From the NCBI GenBank assembly GCA_025174535.1, contig JALBUN010000020.1:186001-250000 (forward strand): a stretch of 64,000 nucleotides of DNA. The letters are read 5' to 3'. The notes beneath the pieces are model-generated. The model was not told where the DNA came from. It ran no database searches and saw only the letters and a program-made list of their open reading frames with translations. Shown in pieces: positions 24,389 through 36,946 of this stretch. The position numbers were made by a program, and so were the translations under genes. The first letter of the stretch is position 1. Every line of letters starts with the position of its first letter. This DNA comes from Cantharellus purpuraceus (Eukaryota; Basidiomycota; Agaricomycetes; Cantharellales; Hydnaceae).

Positions 24389-24917
24389 ATGGCACTTCTC
24401 GCACCTGGAACATCACCCGGTACATGAGGAGACAGGCAATCGCTGACATTGTCCTAGGGTGAAGGGCACTGACGTGATCTGAGCAGGAAGAGGATAAGCG
24501 ACAATTGGAGCTCATAATACTACAGAGCACGACAATTTACTCCCTAGTCGGGTTTGCATCGTGCACTGATTTCCGTAGGTCCATGTTAGTCCTGGAAGAC
24601 ATGCCTAACATCATGCCTACGATCATCAACGAAGATATTAAAGTACTTCGAAAAGCTAAAGTTTGTGTTCGCTCTAAATACTGCTACATTTAATACATCA
24701 TTTATATGAACCTTTATTTGACATGGACCCGATTTTCTCGCAACTTCGGCACAGTTCAGCCCTGCCTAGAAACACCGTTTAAGTTCAAGTACTGCCCGCC
24801 GCAGCTGTTGAAGTCTGCCCGCTTCCCTACGCATCACTTGATTACCTTGGCAAAAAAAGGATTTGCTGTGCAAGACACCGCAAGCCGGGCATTTGCGTTC
24901 ACCTTCTGCCTGCGTTG
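24389..24917. repeat. Dispersed repeat family R1, copy A
   Basis: This matches 30270-30840 (copy B) over most of its length, and its last 130 bases match 38570-38690 (copy C). Diagnostic shared pieces are CAGGCAATCGCTGACATTGT, ACTACAGAGCACGACAATTT, TTTAATACATCATTTATATG and GCTTCCCTACGCATCACTTG. Identity is moderate with many indels, so the copies are old. No terminal inverted repeat or coding capacity was recognised. It abuts the 3' end of the chromodomain pseudogene. Confidence 0.85.
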
Positions 24918-26150
24918 GGAAGTTACTAGCTCGCGCCAGTGGCTCTTAGCCTTGTGTGTTGTAGATTGACCCTTGCTCGGACTTTCGAAAGTGTCGATGG
25001 AAGACTTGAGGGGAATAGCACGAGCTTTAGATACATACGCCTCGAGACTTCCAGGTGATATGATGGGAACAGGGGCAAGACCTCGTTTGGACTTCGTTTT
25101 AATATTGCAGTGTTCCGAGTCTTTAGCAAGCTCTCCATTGGTCTCCGCCTCTACATCCGTTTTGTATGAGGCTTGAGCTGAGAGACTGACGTAGAAGACT
25201 GCGTTTCAGGTATGTTGGTGCCCGCGCTTTTGCTCGTTCCCACCATCAAATCATGAGGTGAAGGAAGTGAAGCAGACCGAGATCGTGGCCCCGATTCATC
25301 AGTATGATGACCTGGTGGTATGATGCCATCCAGACTCATATCCGCACCAGTGTCGAGTCCTTGTTCCACTGAATACAAAGGATCCAGTCGAAGGCCACTG
25401 CTCAAAGACTTGCGTGCAACGGGTTCCTCGTCATCCGTCCCACTAGCTGGCGGAGAAATGTCTACGGAAGATGATCCGGGTATGGGATCATGCCTGCCAG
25501 TCCCCTTCTTTTGTGGAGATCGAATGTGAGACTTTCTATGCGGCAATGGCCGTCGTCCTGACGAATGAGACTGTCCAGTAGAGGGACGAGTAGAAGGTGT
25601 AGTGTCAATTTTGCGTTTTTTTTCTTCGGCACAGAAACGCTCTCTACCACAGAATATACTTCAGATTCACCATGGATAGAGTAAGAATCTCGTCTTCGCT
25701 TCCTTGTCCTGGCAATTTCTATCACGGGAAAGCCTATGCCACTCGAGGCGTTCAATTCCGATGAACCAGCAACGGCCGAGGCCACAGACACTGCACTACT
25801 TCTGGAATTTGTACCATTATTTCCTGAAAGACTTGGGATCATTGCATCTGGAAATGCTTCTTAACCACCCGTTAATACACATTAAGAATCACATATAGAT
25901 ATCGTCTTTGCTTTTCCGCCTCTTCTTTTGAGCCTGTGCTATTTTTGCCTTTGAAACCTTCCATTCATGAATCAAATCGTTTGTGCAATCTTGCTTTGGG
26001 ACCCAAGACAAACCCCAAGGCTTCCCGGCGTCTGGATTGACGCCTTCCCATTTCACTACATACTTGTCCCTAACTAACTCAAGAACATTCCACAATTCTC
26101 GTCATCATCTGGGCCCGGTTCAAATTGTGTGTCGTACTTTAAAATGCACA
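24905..26150 (-). pseudogene. Chromodomain protein pseudogene
   Basis: On the minus strand a chromodomain-like block is clear at about 25960-26097: NVLELVRDKYVVKWEGVNP, then KPWGLSWVPKQDCTNDLIHE and WK. Upstream in another frame is YDTQFEPGPDDDEN, which would join it if one base were not missing near 26098. Downstream is a Ser-rich linker with basic motifs (RTRKRRRD). The frame shifts again in an eight-base A run at 25616-25623 and once more near 25155-25165. The last frame runs into dispersed repeat copy A, so the natural C-terminus is lost. Three breaks in one gene point to decay rather than a read error. A chromodomain would bind methylated histone tails; the full family is not certain. 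Confidence 0.65.
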
Positions 26151-27160
26151 AGACGAGGAAGGCATAAATATGAAAAAGATGATTGCTTCCGCGGCTTCAC
26201 CGGAAGTAATCAACTCGTAGGCGCGGGATGCCCCTGCAACCGCCCTGCTCAGTCCACAGGGATTGACTTACTTGCAGATACTTTACATCTCAAATGTTTA
26301 CTCCCCTGACATGTCAATGTATTTTCAAAAAGTCGTACTGATGCCGAACCAATAAAACTGTCATTTCTGGAGGAGTAGTTGGTTAATCCAGATCCAAGAG
26401 GATGGTTCTTACCTCCCGCGATTCCAGCAAAGCTCCTTGCCTAGTTCTATGCTCGATATCCATCCATGGGTAGATACACACAGCTCGTTTTGCCGCGCTG
26501 CCTTTTGCTCCTTCAAGTTTCAAGCTTCAACGTTTAACTCCTGGTCTTCCGCCGCATCATGGCCTCATCCTCCCACTCTTTCATTTGAAGCCCTCAATCC
26601 CGTGTTCCCTCACCACAACTCTATAAACATGGCCTTCAAATCATCTATCTCTTGTTTAGTTGCCTGCGCTGTGTGTTGCATGATTGGGAAAGGCACAGCC
26701 CCCCGTCTAGCACCGTCATCATGACACCAGTCCATCGAGCCTGATCTATCAACACCTCGACCACGCCTCAGACAAGTGCAAGCCCGTCTTCCAGCTCGTT
26801 GACCTGCATGGACCCATGCATCTGCGCTTGATTGACACCTGTTGTCGACTGTGCCATAAATTTACTTGTCTCGCTTCTCTGCATCCCAATACGCCCATGG
26901 TCCATCTATGATATTAACCGCAAAATGGGTATGTAAGCCATTCTAAGGGCTGCACGGCATATTATAATTGCTCGATCCGTTCTAAATATCCTAACCTAGG
27001 GCTGTATAGCGGTAGTGTTCCTTTGGCATTCCAGAGTAGTTCATACATGATTCTTTGACTGGAACAATTGAGTATTACTGATGAGTATCATGAGGTAGGA
27101 AACATATGAAGAGTCAAGCATGTTACAATCTTCAGACTGTTTTGCTTGAACAGTGCGGCG
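26151..27160. other. About 1 kb without a recognised gene
   Basis: A plus-strand frame at 26437-26724 has no recognisable domain and is Ser/Phe-rich. The rest shows nothing. Confidence 0.4.
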
Positions 27161-28969
27161 TCAAATACGTTGGACATGTTTTCGCCTTACTTGCCCATCG
27201 CGTGCGATAAGCATAACTGGAACACTGAAAAGGGTGACCAACTGTCGATAATATTAGATATAACAGGCATGGAGCAGAGACGTAGACACGCACGCCGCTG
27301 AATATGATGGCTTTGGACCAGTGGAAGGAAGTGGAAAGAAGAGCTCCAGCAATCGGAGGCCCCAAAAGCCATGCAAAAGCAGTCATGAGACAGCTAATAC
27401 CCATTCGTACACTATTTCATAGGGGCATGGGATTAGCCAGTGCACCAGTTTAGTGTTATTGTCAATAGTGTACACTACTGACCCAACTTCAGACATGTCC
27501 TGCGCAAATATAAGCACTGCCGGTGCAAAGAGAGATATAACTTGTAGGAGAAAAGGTGAGTGAAACAGGGAATGAGCGCATAGCTCTATTGTACAGACCT
27601 GATCCTGAGAAGAAACCATAAAAAACCGCGAATACAGTCACACCGCCAACGTTTGTGAGTCCAAACATGGCAAAGATGAGTACCGCGGTTGCAAAGGCCA
27701 TCATAATGAGAGTGTTTATAGCGCCTATTTTGTCCGCGAGCATGTTGGGAAAGATCCGCCCAAATACCGATACGCCATTTTGAATGGTCAGCTATATCCG
27801 GCAAGGCTTGTCAATGTATTCCACAGGTGGAATGCACCGTACGAAGGCTCACAGTGTAGAATGAGAATTTAGTCGGGAGGTTGTGTGAGTCCGAAAAGAG
27901 TTGCAAGTAGAAGTCTTGTAGAATTGTTAGTGAGCAACTCGCTCCATTGCTCCAACTGAGGGAAGGAAAATAACATGCTTACAGGGAAAGAAGAACCCGA
28001 GAATAAAGAGACAGCTACTATTAAACGAAAAAATTTCAATCAAGGCAGGCGCACCCGCCTGATGAAAACTTACCCGATAACCATGAGCATATAAGGTCCA
28101 TCTTTGAGCATGACAAGCAAACTGGCTTTAGGGAGGTCTGACCGGGCGGGCCGTTGAGCAGGCAAGCTCATCAAACAATTTGCCGCCACAAGGAGACCAA
28201 GTACCAAGAAAGCCTGAGCTCGCACGCCCCAGGCAAATCCAACAGAGCCGTGGAAAAGATTATTGAGCATGATCGGAAAGACTATACCACCACAGGACGT
28301 GCCTGTTTTCAAGTTCAGTCGCGGCACACGAGAATGTGAATCCACTGGAAATCAAACCTGTGATGACGATACCCATGGCAAGTGCTCGACGTTTCTTCCA
28401 GTAGTAGGCCTGAACAGCCATTGCTGGCATATAAATGAGCCCTGCGCCTAGCCCCGCACCTATACCTTGAGCCAGAAATATTTGATAATACTGATCGAGA
28501 TGTGCTAAAGAGAGCATGAAATAACTGGGAATGGGTGGGGTCGGTCATCTATAACTGTTAAATGCTTAGTTTTATGCACAAACCTGAAGACATAGAGGAT
28601 GGATCCGGTCAGGATAACAGGCTTGAAATATCCTTTATCGAGGAGCCCTCCAGCTGGGAGCCCCAGACCAATGAGGAAGAAAAGCTGAACTGAACCGATC
28701 CATGCGACATTTGACGATGTAGATGTTCCAGATCGAACATATAAGTCTTGGTATACACCATAAGACGATGCAGAGCCCATGGTTGCAAAGAGTGCCAGCC
28801 AACTGGAGACAATGCATGAATTTAGGTGGGGACTCAGCGATAGGGTACGGAAAACAGCCTACCCTCCCGCTACTGTACACCAAGCTCGGACACCGCCTTC
28901 AGATGCTTGCACAAGAGGGACATTCGGTGTGTCTTCTGATTTGTTTTCGAGCTTGGACGAGGAGTCCAT
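27161..28969 (-). CDS. MFS transporter, monocarboxylate-transporter (Mch4-like) type
   Basis: The inferred role is a 12-helix membrane carrier for a small organic acid or similar solute. The ATG at 28969 starts a hydrophilic N-terminus (MDSSSKLENKSEDTPNVPLV). Exons then encode family blocks: LFATMGSASSYGVYQDLYV, SNVAWIGSVQLFFLIGLGLP, GGLLDKGYFKPVILTGSILY, FLAQGIGAGLGAGLIYMPAM, YYWKKRRALAMGIVITG, GGIVFPIMLNNLFHGSVGF, a cytosolic loop with RPARSDLPKA, SVFGRIFPNMLADKIGAINT, VFAVFYGFFSGSG and LLGPPIAGALLS. The last intron ends at the exon coding LVTLFSVPVMLIARDGQ, and the tail is VRRKHVQRI, typical for the family. Eight or so short introns are present. The substrate is not predictable from sequence alone. 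Confidence 0.88.
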
Positions 28970-30269
28970 TGTTTTAACAATGGGTAGAGCACTTTCTATA
29001 CGCTATCTGGGGTATGTATATAAGTGGGTTAGACTGTATTCAGAATCCTGGCATGACCCGCATTGCGCCTTTGAACGCATGTAGTGTTCTTCGGGATGAT
29101 GTATTTAGTTGTCCGAGGCTTAATAACCATCCTGTAATGCAGGGTCTCTGTGATATGTTCCACATGTGGGCAAGCATACCAGAACTTCGGCGGGCTCTCC
29201 TTATCGGGGGTAGCGGGATCCATTGTGTCCGGACATTGGAATGCCATTGATTTTTAGCTGTTCGGCGAGATCAGGTTGTCACCGTACCGTTATAATCCTG
29301 AAGCAGGTTGTATCCTACACAGTTCAACTTCCATCCTTCCATTCCCGTATAAGCTTGCGTGTACACAGAATTTCCACCGTAAATGCTCCTATTAAAGTAG
29401 TAGCGTAAACCGACCGTTTTTTCTTAGTCTCTAAAAAAAACTGACACGGTTTCCGGTCAGGGAAGCATGCATGGCATGGCCGTTGAGCGAGCACCGCCCG
29501 AATTGGCTGTGGCTCGGAGGACCCTTTGAGGTTACGTAAAATTGGCGTCCGCTCTAAAGGGGCGCGAGATTCTCCGCACATGGTCACCTCGAAATTGCAT
29601 AGCCTTTCCTTGCATTCCTCATGTCGCATGCCACAATACAGCTGCACGGGCACTCTGCCCGAACTCCACACACTCGCACAGGGTCACACTGGTCTCTCAG
29701 CAGAGGAAGGTGGAGAGGGCGGTTCCCAGTGATCGACAGACTTGACGCACTTGTTATGACTTGAAAGGCTTTTCTAGGTCGGACCTTGTCGATTGCTCAC
29801 GGTCACGCATATACAGCTGACTATCTCATAATGCATAGCACTCGGACCGACTCAGAACCTATGCATTATGAGATGATGTTAAAAAAGTGACACGATTCGC
29901 GAGATAAACTGTACCAAACCTACAATATATCAACTATAACTGTGTAAGTAGTGAGTGGAATTAAGGAGCTCATCGCGTTGAAGTAGAATCAGAATCATCA
30001 ACTTCGATGACATCACCCCGCGCAACTGCCATCTCATGCTGAACCTCAGCCACAACCTCAGCATCACCCCCTCAAACCTGTAAGGTGAATCACCGCCCTC
30101 GCGCTCTTCTACTGGATTAACAATTTCTTCCAAGGTAGGTGGGGGTCCGAGGACACCGTTCTAATAAAATGAGCGCATACGTGGCGCTCTGGACAAGATA
30201 TCACCGCGTATTGGGTGAAAACCCATTCCAATGATACATAATTGAGTCGTCGGACTATGCATTATGCGT
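28970..30269. other. MFS upstream region and repeat-flanking DNA
   Basis: TATATA at 29017-29022 lies about 48 bases upstream of the MFS start and may be its TATA box. A 16-bp inverted repeat lies at 29823-29874. No coding region was recognised. Confidence 0.45.
29823..29874. repeat. Perfect 16-bp inverted repeat with 20-base loop
   Basis: ATCTCATAATGCATAG at 29823-29838 is the exact reverse complement of 29859-29874. It could form a hairpin or be the end of a small inverted-repeat element. No gene end is near enough to call it a terminator. Confidence 0.85.
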
Positions 30270-30840
30270 TTCATGGCACTTCCCGCACCTAGACCGTCAC
30301 CCGGGACAGGCAATCGCTGACATTGTCCTAGGGTGAAGGGTACTGACGACTATACTCTGAAATGACCAGGACTCTTGAAACTCCTCACACTAGTCCGGAG
30401 AGGCGACTATGCTCTGGAACGTCTTGGTCAATTGAAACTCATAATACTACAGAGCACGACAATTTACTCCCTAGCAGGGTTTGCATCATGCACTAATTTC
30501 CATAGAAGACATGCCGACCTACAATATTAAAGTACTTCGAGGTTATGTTCGCTCTAGATACTGGTGCATTTAATACATCATTTATATGAATTTGACATGG
30601 ACCCGATTTCTCGCAATCTAGGTACAGTTCAAACACCATTCAAGTGCTTCCCGCCGTAGATGTTGGAGTCTGCCTGCTTTCCTATAATTACCTTAATGAT
30701 TTTGCTATGCAAGCCAGGCATCTACGATCGCCAATCTTTCGGCACCGGCAATGACATCACGAAGCTCAATATAGACATTGTGGCACACCTTTATCCGCCA
30801 TCCCTGAGGCCTGAGGCCCGATACACCCCAAGGCTCTCTC
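30270..30840. repeat. Dispersed repeat family R1, copy B
   Basis: This aligns with copy A at 24389-24917 over its first two thirds, and its last part (about 30655-30840) aligns with copy C at 38570-38795, including CCAATCTTTCGGCACC and ATGACATCACGAAGCTC. The start codon of the NTPase gene follows 33 bases after its end. Confidence 0.85.
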
Positions 30841-30872
30841 ATGTCACACCCCTGGTGTGTCTGCCACCATCC

Positions 30873-33800
30873 ATGAGCACCTCGAACAAGCGACCTTTCA
30901 ACGACATGTCCGTAACATCTTCGCCTACAGGTAGTCCTCCACCTAAAGCCCAGCGCCTGGACACCGTCAAGCTCCTTATCTCTCAGGAGAGACACGCAGA
31001 GAAAGATGAGCAAGTTTTGGACATGTTAAAAGGATGGATGCCTCAGAACCATGAACGTCTCGGCTCTGATTTGCTTCCGATCCTTCTCACCGCTATTGTC
31101 GATGAATCTGGAGACATGCTTAACACTATCTATTGCAAGCCAAGCGAAGCCACTAGGCTCATTCAAAGAGAGGGCCAGCTCTCAGAGTTGCTTCAAGATG
31201 CATGGTCAAAGAAACATTTTGCAGGTATCCGGAGTCTTCGTAAGTCCTTCATTTCCATGTTCCCTTGGAGCCATTAACTTTGTTAGCAGGAATATTGCAG
31301 AGTACGTCACCAATCATTGAGCAAGAAATATAGCTCATCAACTCTTCAAGAGTCTGCCCTGCCCTCCCCAGGAAGACGGGTGGAATGTATGTGCACAATG
31401 CATCGTTAAATTTGCTAATCCCCATTGATACCTATCACACAGACCTGGGTACATGATTCTGTTCAGAAAAGAGGCCAATATGAACTGATTTGGACAGCGA
31501 TCTTTTATGCTTGGCACGCACCTTATGAGGGCAACTATCATCGCATTCTATACAGTACTATCAATAACATGACCCGTTCAAAACCGTACACCAATTTCGT
31601 CCCCATCATACAAAGCTCAGGGACAGGAAAGTCGCGGATGGTGCACGAACAAGCCAAATTAGTATTCACCATCCCGTTCAACCTCCGTGATCCTGCCGAA
31701 GATGAAGGTAATATATTATTTACTGCAATTGTTGTGCTGTCTTTGAAGGTGACATAGATCTTCCGTTCCCTCCTCCGGATGTTCTGGTGCGGGCTCACCT
31801 TACCCAGGGTACCCCCAAGGATAATGTTGCTCACGTTCAAGTATACTACTACACCTTCCTAAGGCATTTGTTCCAAAGAGTGCAATCAGAGCTGCAAGAG
31901 CTTTACAAAGGGAGGTACAAGGCTGCCACACATGAGGCTCTGGCAACATCTTGGCGCAATCATCTGGATACGCCGGGGGTGCGTGAGACAATGTATCAAT
32001 CGGTAGCACACAGAGCCAGTCACATTCCGTTGGTTTGTATCTCGCCATGCGTCACGGCTTGCGCTAACTATTAGCATTTAGGTGCCTGATGAGACCTTGA
32101 ACAAGTACCGAGCAACATATGATGATCTCAAAAATTGGGAGCCGTTATCTCTGTATGCGGCGAGGATGGAGGCGCAATGCGAGTTGAAGGAGCTCTTATC
32201 ATGTATTGATGGGTGTGTCGGGTCCTCAGAGGTCACCACGAAGGATGTGAAAGTCATCCTTTACTTCGACGAGGCTGATGTTCTCGCAAATACTAAGGCA
32301 CCACCAAACCCTGACACTGCAACCCTTTACGAGGTACTCTGCTCCTGCTTCAACGCTTTCTTGAACGACCCGATATTCTTCATCTATATCTCAACCGTTC
32401 CACACATGGAGAGGTTTTCTCCGAGTCCCGAGATGACTTCATCAGCGCGTGCGCGTAACAATGCAGACACACTACACGCTCCCATCACTGAAACCCCATT
32501 TGATTGCGCCAGAGCGCTGCACATCCGCCCTGGTCAACACACGCTGCGAGATACATGTACCGTCGAATTTATGTCAATGTTTGGAAGGCCCCTGTAAGAC
32601 ATTTATAGCTAAATATGTTTATGCCAGCATCTCACCTCATCATTCTCAGATTCTGGACGCTTATTGAAGGCGCCTGGATACAAAAATATCAGGTTCTCGC
32701 TGGGGTCATTGACTTGGCAAGAGCCAAGCTGATATGCGAACACGATATCAATGCACACTATATGGCTTCAAAAGAGGGAAGATCGGCTGTGATTGATGTG
32801 CGTCTTATGCTCACTTGGGGACATGAACACGAAGCATTTCGCACCCAAGCAAAGCTTGTCGCGAGTCACATGCGGATCGCATATTCCATCCCAAAAACTC
32901 GCTTTTTTCTACAGTCTGGTTACTCGTCTGAGCCCATCCTCGGCGAGGCCGCTGCTCAACAACTCTATGTATTCCGGCAAAACATGCAATCTGCAATGGT
33001 CGATATTCTGATGGAAAATGTCCAGGGTGGCCTGCTGGACCTCGGTACGCGGGGGGAGCTTGTCGCCCGTGCACTTCTTACTTCTGCATATGATCATGCG
33101 GTGGAAAGGGAACAGCCGCCGAAGAACAGAGACGCCATCCCATTCTATAGCCGGGGCTGTAATGTGATCACTTTTATCGAGGAGCTATTCGACGAAGACT
33201 ATGCCGATGAAATACTCAACTCCCTCCCTGACAACGTGAAAAGTGACGTGCCCTTCCGAGAAGCCTTTAAATCGGCCAAGATGCGCTTTACCCACTTGAC
33301 TAAAATGGCCGACGACGCCAGCATGAGTACGGAAGCAATGTATGCAGCATTTCTTAGAGGCATGGCGGTCATATGTCCGACCGGTCAGCAAACTGTCGAC
33401 GTCATGATTCCAGTTTTGCTCGTCGATGGCCGGCTCCGTGAGGAGATTATGACTTCATTGATGATCCAGATCAAGGGACGGGGGCCAAAAGGTTCTATAG
33501 CAGCAGATGCTATCGATGAAGCTGCTATTAGCTTTTTTCCAACTGCGTCTACGAAAACATCCGACATGGCTGAAACAGCGTCTAAAGAACATAGTGATGC
33601 AATCCCGGCTTTAGATCCCCGCCCATACATCACCCTCGTCATGGAACTAGGCGTGCAGCCCGCTGGCAAGGTCTCCGAGCAGCAACGTGCGGAACAGGCA
33701 AAGCGCACACCTTTGAAAGACATTCTCCCACGGCAAGGTCGATCGAGACACTCAACTGCTACCCACCCTCGGTATAGCATTTTCGCGTACGGATGTTCAG

Positions 33801-34093
33801 ACGCGGTATATAAAGTGATCAACTTTGAAAACAAGGCCAAGTATGCGTTTTTGCTTGCCGAGCGTGACATTTTAGGGGGACATCCCCACCAAGATACTCA
33901 GTCTCTCACGACGCTGCGTAGAATGAAGCCATTCTGGTCAGTAGGCGCGGGCAGTTTTCACTGGCTCAAGAGTGAGATGCTCAATGCAGCCGAAGAGGTG
34001 GGTGACCCTGATGTGGCATGGCTGGTGACTGGATCGGCGATCCCGGAGGAGGGTCTGGGGGCGGAAAGCGAAGAATTTGCAGAGTTTGGGTGA
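30873..34093 (+). CDS. Large P-loop NTPase, Crinkler-related type
   Basis: The start is ATGAGCACCTCGAACAAG at 30873. Exon 1 encodes a Ser/Pro-rich, then helical N-terminus (about 120 residues). A later exon has KPYTNFVPIIQSSGTGKSRM, a Walker A motif (GTGKS, 31614-31637). VKVILYFDEADVL near 32250-32285 is the Walker B. The last exon (about 32650-34093) encodes about 480 residues, with IEGAWIQKYQVLAGVIDLAR followed by an NTPase-associated helical region and an acidic C-terminus EEFAEFG. There are at least six exons and the product is about 950 residues. This layout matches a family widely expanded in Agaricomycetes and related by its P-loop domain to Crinkler-type proteins. I see no LxLFLAK secretion motif and no signal peptide. 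Its role is unknown; ATP hydrolysis is inferred from the motifs. Confidence 0.75.
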
Positions 34094-35179
34094 GAATAGA
34101 TGTGTTCAGGTAGAGGATCGGAAGATGGCATATGCGAATTGGAGTGATGAAAGCCCGGTGCCATGTCAAAATAACTTTGCAGAGTTGCGAGGAAAACAGG
34201 ATGGCGGGCGAGGAAGGAGGGCAGCGGGTGTGACGCTGATATTGTGTATCATATGTGAACGAAAGCTTGTTGATTTACCTCTGCAACTGTCAATGCAGGT
34301 TTTAGGGTTTTTTTTCAACAGTAAAACCATTGAGAATATCGAACGAATGATATTTTGGTCGGAATCGCAAGCTCCAGCAAGGAGGTTAATGACATGGCGA
34401 GCCATCGAGAAAGAAGATGGTTGTTCTTGCCCATTGTTACTGTATGCCGTGGTACGAAGTCTGCAAGTTTCACACTGTCCCTGGAAACACTAAACACGGA
34501 GGAGTTTATAAGGTCTACTGAACGAGTACCTAGTTGGCTTGTAGCAATCCATGACATACTCCGTGTGACAAATTTGCCAGTAGAATTTCACCGTCGGGTC
34601 CGTGTGAGTCATCTAAAGTAATGATTCAACCGCATTTTCCCAGTGTTTGCGGTTTGTGTCATAATACACTGGAGGGATTTGGGTGTCACCCCAGATCGAT
34701 GTGGATGCATGTTCGCTTTGGTACAGTGCCTCTTGGCGCCCATTGATGTCGCTCGTACCTTTGGCCTATATTTAAGACCTTAAAAATCACGCCATCCGTG
34801 AATGCTCACCCGGCATTGAGATCGATAAGGTCTTTCAGTGCAGGCTGTTGCTTCACGTCCAAGTTGGCATGCAATGCAAGCGCGACTTGCATCTGCCGAC
34901 GCCTTGCTTCATTCTATCTGTACTCTTCAGCATCGTTTCGCTCCATCTCACTGTTGTCTCGACCCTGCGTAAAACCATACCAGTTCAAGTATGAGTCTAC
35001 CCAGAGTCATGCTCGACAGTGAGGTCACACGCGAAGTGTTGGTGTCACGTCCTTGAGTTTGAAAAGGACGATTGGGAACGATTGTATCATGGAGTGGAGC
35101 ATCCTTTTGAAATGATTTGCGAACAGGTGCGATGGACTTGAGGTGAGGCTCTGGTAAAGTAGTGAATTCATTCTGTGAA
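34094..35179. other. Convergent intergenic region, nothing recognised
   Basis: This lies between the 3' ends of the NTPase gene and the seven-helix protein gene. The frames are short or without domains. Confidence 0.45.
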
Positions 35180-36946
35180 CTACCTCACTGCTTCCCCTGA
35201 CCGCCTCCAGACCACTAACTCCCTCGTCGGAGACTCAGCAGCTCGTCCCGTCATATCACTATCGCTATACTCGACAGTGACAGTCTGAGAAACCAATATG
35301 TTGATGTTTCGTTGAGGGAACTCAGTCATTACTATCGTCGACGGGGGATTGAAATCACGATCCCCCGACGTTCTCGTCGATAGCCCGAGTCCAGCCTGTT
35401 CGCATTTAGCATCCCTTATACAATTTATACAGATACATACGTACCCTAACGATAATCATCGAAAACGTGATCCCCTAAAAAGTAGTCAACAACTAAGAGT
35501 CAGCAAGCACCCTGTCGACTAACAAACACATACAATAATTGGGACCAATATATCAAATCCTAGCGGGCAGTTACTCATCATCAGACAAATGCATCTGGAA
35601 AGCGAAAAGAAGGCCATTTCATACCGATATATTGCACGTCACTGTATGCCAGGTACGTTGCAAGCGATACCACAAGCGCTGTCGAATAAATGGCGCCACT
35701 CTCCAGCATAATCGCAATCACGGGCCACAGCGAGCGGCCCCTGTTCTCAGGCGCAATGCTGACATGTGCCCGCCAGATCCTGTACCTATAGCCCGTGTCC
35801 TGTTAACATAGGTCGACAGAGGCGGGAGTAATGTTACATACACGATCATGAAGGTGTCGTAGAGGTTCTGTACCAACGACGACACGAAGAACGCGGCTGC
35901 GCAGCCGGCCAGACTGGGCGAAAAGACCTGCCAGATCGTTGGTGTTTGATTCAGAAATGCCTGGTAGTCAGACTCACCCCTGAAGTGGTTCTGCTATTGA
36001 TCACCTCGATCGCGATGCCTGACGCTAGAGCAGTCACAAAGGATGAAAGGTTAAAAATAATAATACCAATACAGGTCGCACGTACTGATACCGCCACACA
36101 GCAGGACCATAGGTGCGACAATTGTCCTTCTATTGTGACCTGAAGCGACATTAGTACGCGACAGTGGATGTCATCCAGGAGACACACCCCAGACTATGTA
36201 CAGTCTGTATATCTGTATATCGCACGTAAGTGCTTCAACTTCCAAACATGGGTTATCAAGTGACGCACAGACAATGAATCGGCAACAGCTGTCAGGGTGA
36301 TATACACTCCAATGCGTGTCACCTGCAACTCGTGTCGCACAACAGTCCCTAAAGCAGCCAGAAGGAGGCATACCTGTTTCCTATGGGAGGGCTGTGCGTG
36401 AGTTGCGATTGAGGGACGGCTAAATGTGGGACATACCAATTATTCGTCGACGAAAAGTAGGTGGAGCAGCCGTTGGGGTCCTGCGAACACTTTGGCAGCG
36501 AACCAATAAAACGCTCTGAGATAAATGTGAGTATCCACTGAGTGAAATGCCAATATGTGGCGTACCCATAGCCATACTGAGACTTAGAGAGTAGTGGATA
36601 ACAATGAATATCCACTGAAAGCAAAGGACTGAACAACTGGACGACAGTTGAACAACACCTCAGAACCTACCATCACGACTGCCATTATAAGAAAAGGGCG
36701 GTTGACACCCTCTGAACGCCGTCTTAAGACATGTAAGCTATGAATGTCTACAGCCGTGAAGATGGAGTGGCTCACCCGTAAAGTATATAGTAAGAGCAAA
36801 CCAGGAACATCGCCTGCATGTGCGCAAGGTGTCAGTGGAACAGGACATGTGTCATTGATATCATAATCTATGCTTGCCTGATAGGCTCCAAACAGAGCAG
36901 ACTGGAATATGAATCCGATTGTTACGGCGATGGAAACATTCATCAT
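35180..36946 (-). CDS. Seven-helix membrane protein of a basidiomycete-expanded family
   Basis: The start at 36946 gives MMNVSIAVTIGFIFQSALFG (helix 1). Intron 1 is GC-AG (36877-36814). Exon 2 reads MFLVCSYYILYG, then RRSEGVNRPFLIMAVVM, then WIFIVIHYSLSLSMAMERF, then an outer loop with three Cys (KCSQDPNGCSTYF). A later exon has IYRLYIVWG, a signature of this family after its fourth helix. Further blocks are VSSLVQNLYDTFMI, YRIWRAHVSIAPENRGRS, LWPVIAIMLESGAIYSTALV and SLATYLAYSDVQYIGFDIL, then ITFSMIIVR. The last exon (down to 35180) encodes a soluble Ser/Thr-rich tail of about 78 residues. At least nine introns are inferred and two middle junctions remain uncertain. The function is unknown; the topology suggests a receptor-like protein. 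Confidence 0.75.

Noticed and set aside
35333..35393. Hairpin-like GGGGGAT/ATCCCCC inverted repeat
   Set aside because: It lies within the last coding exon of the seven-helix protein and is imperfect, so it is not treated as a regulatory element.
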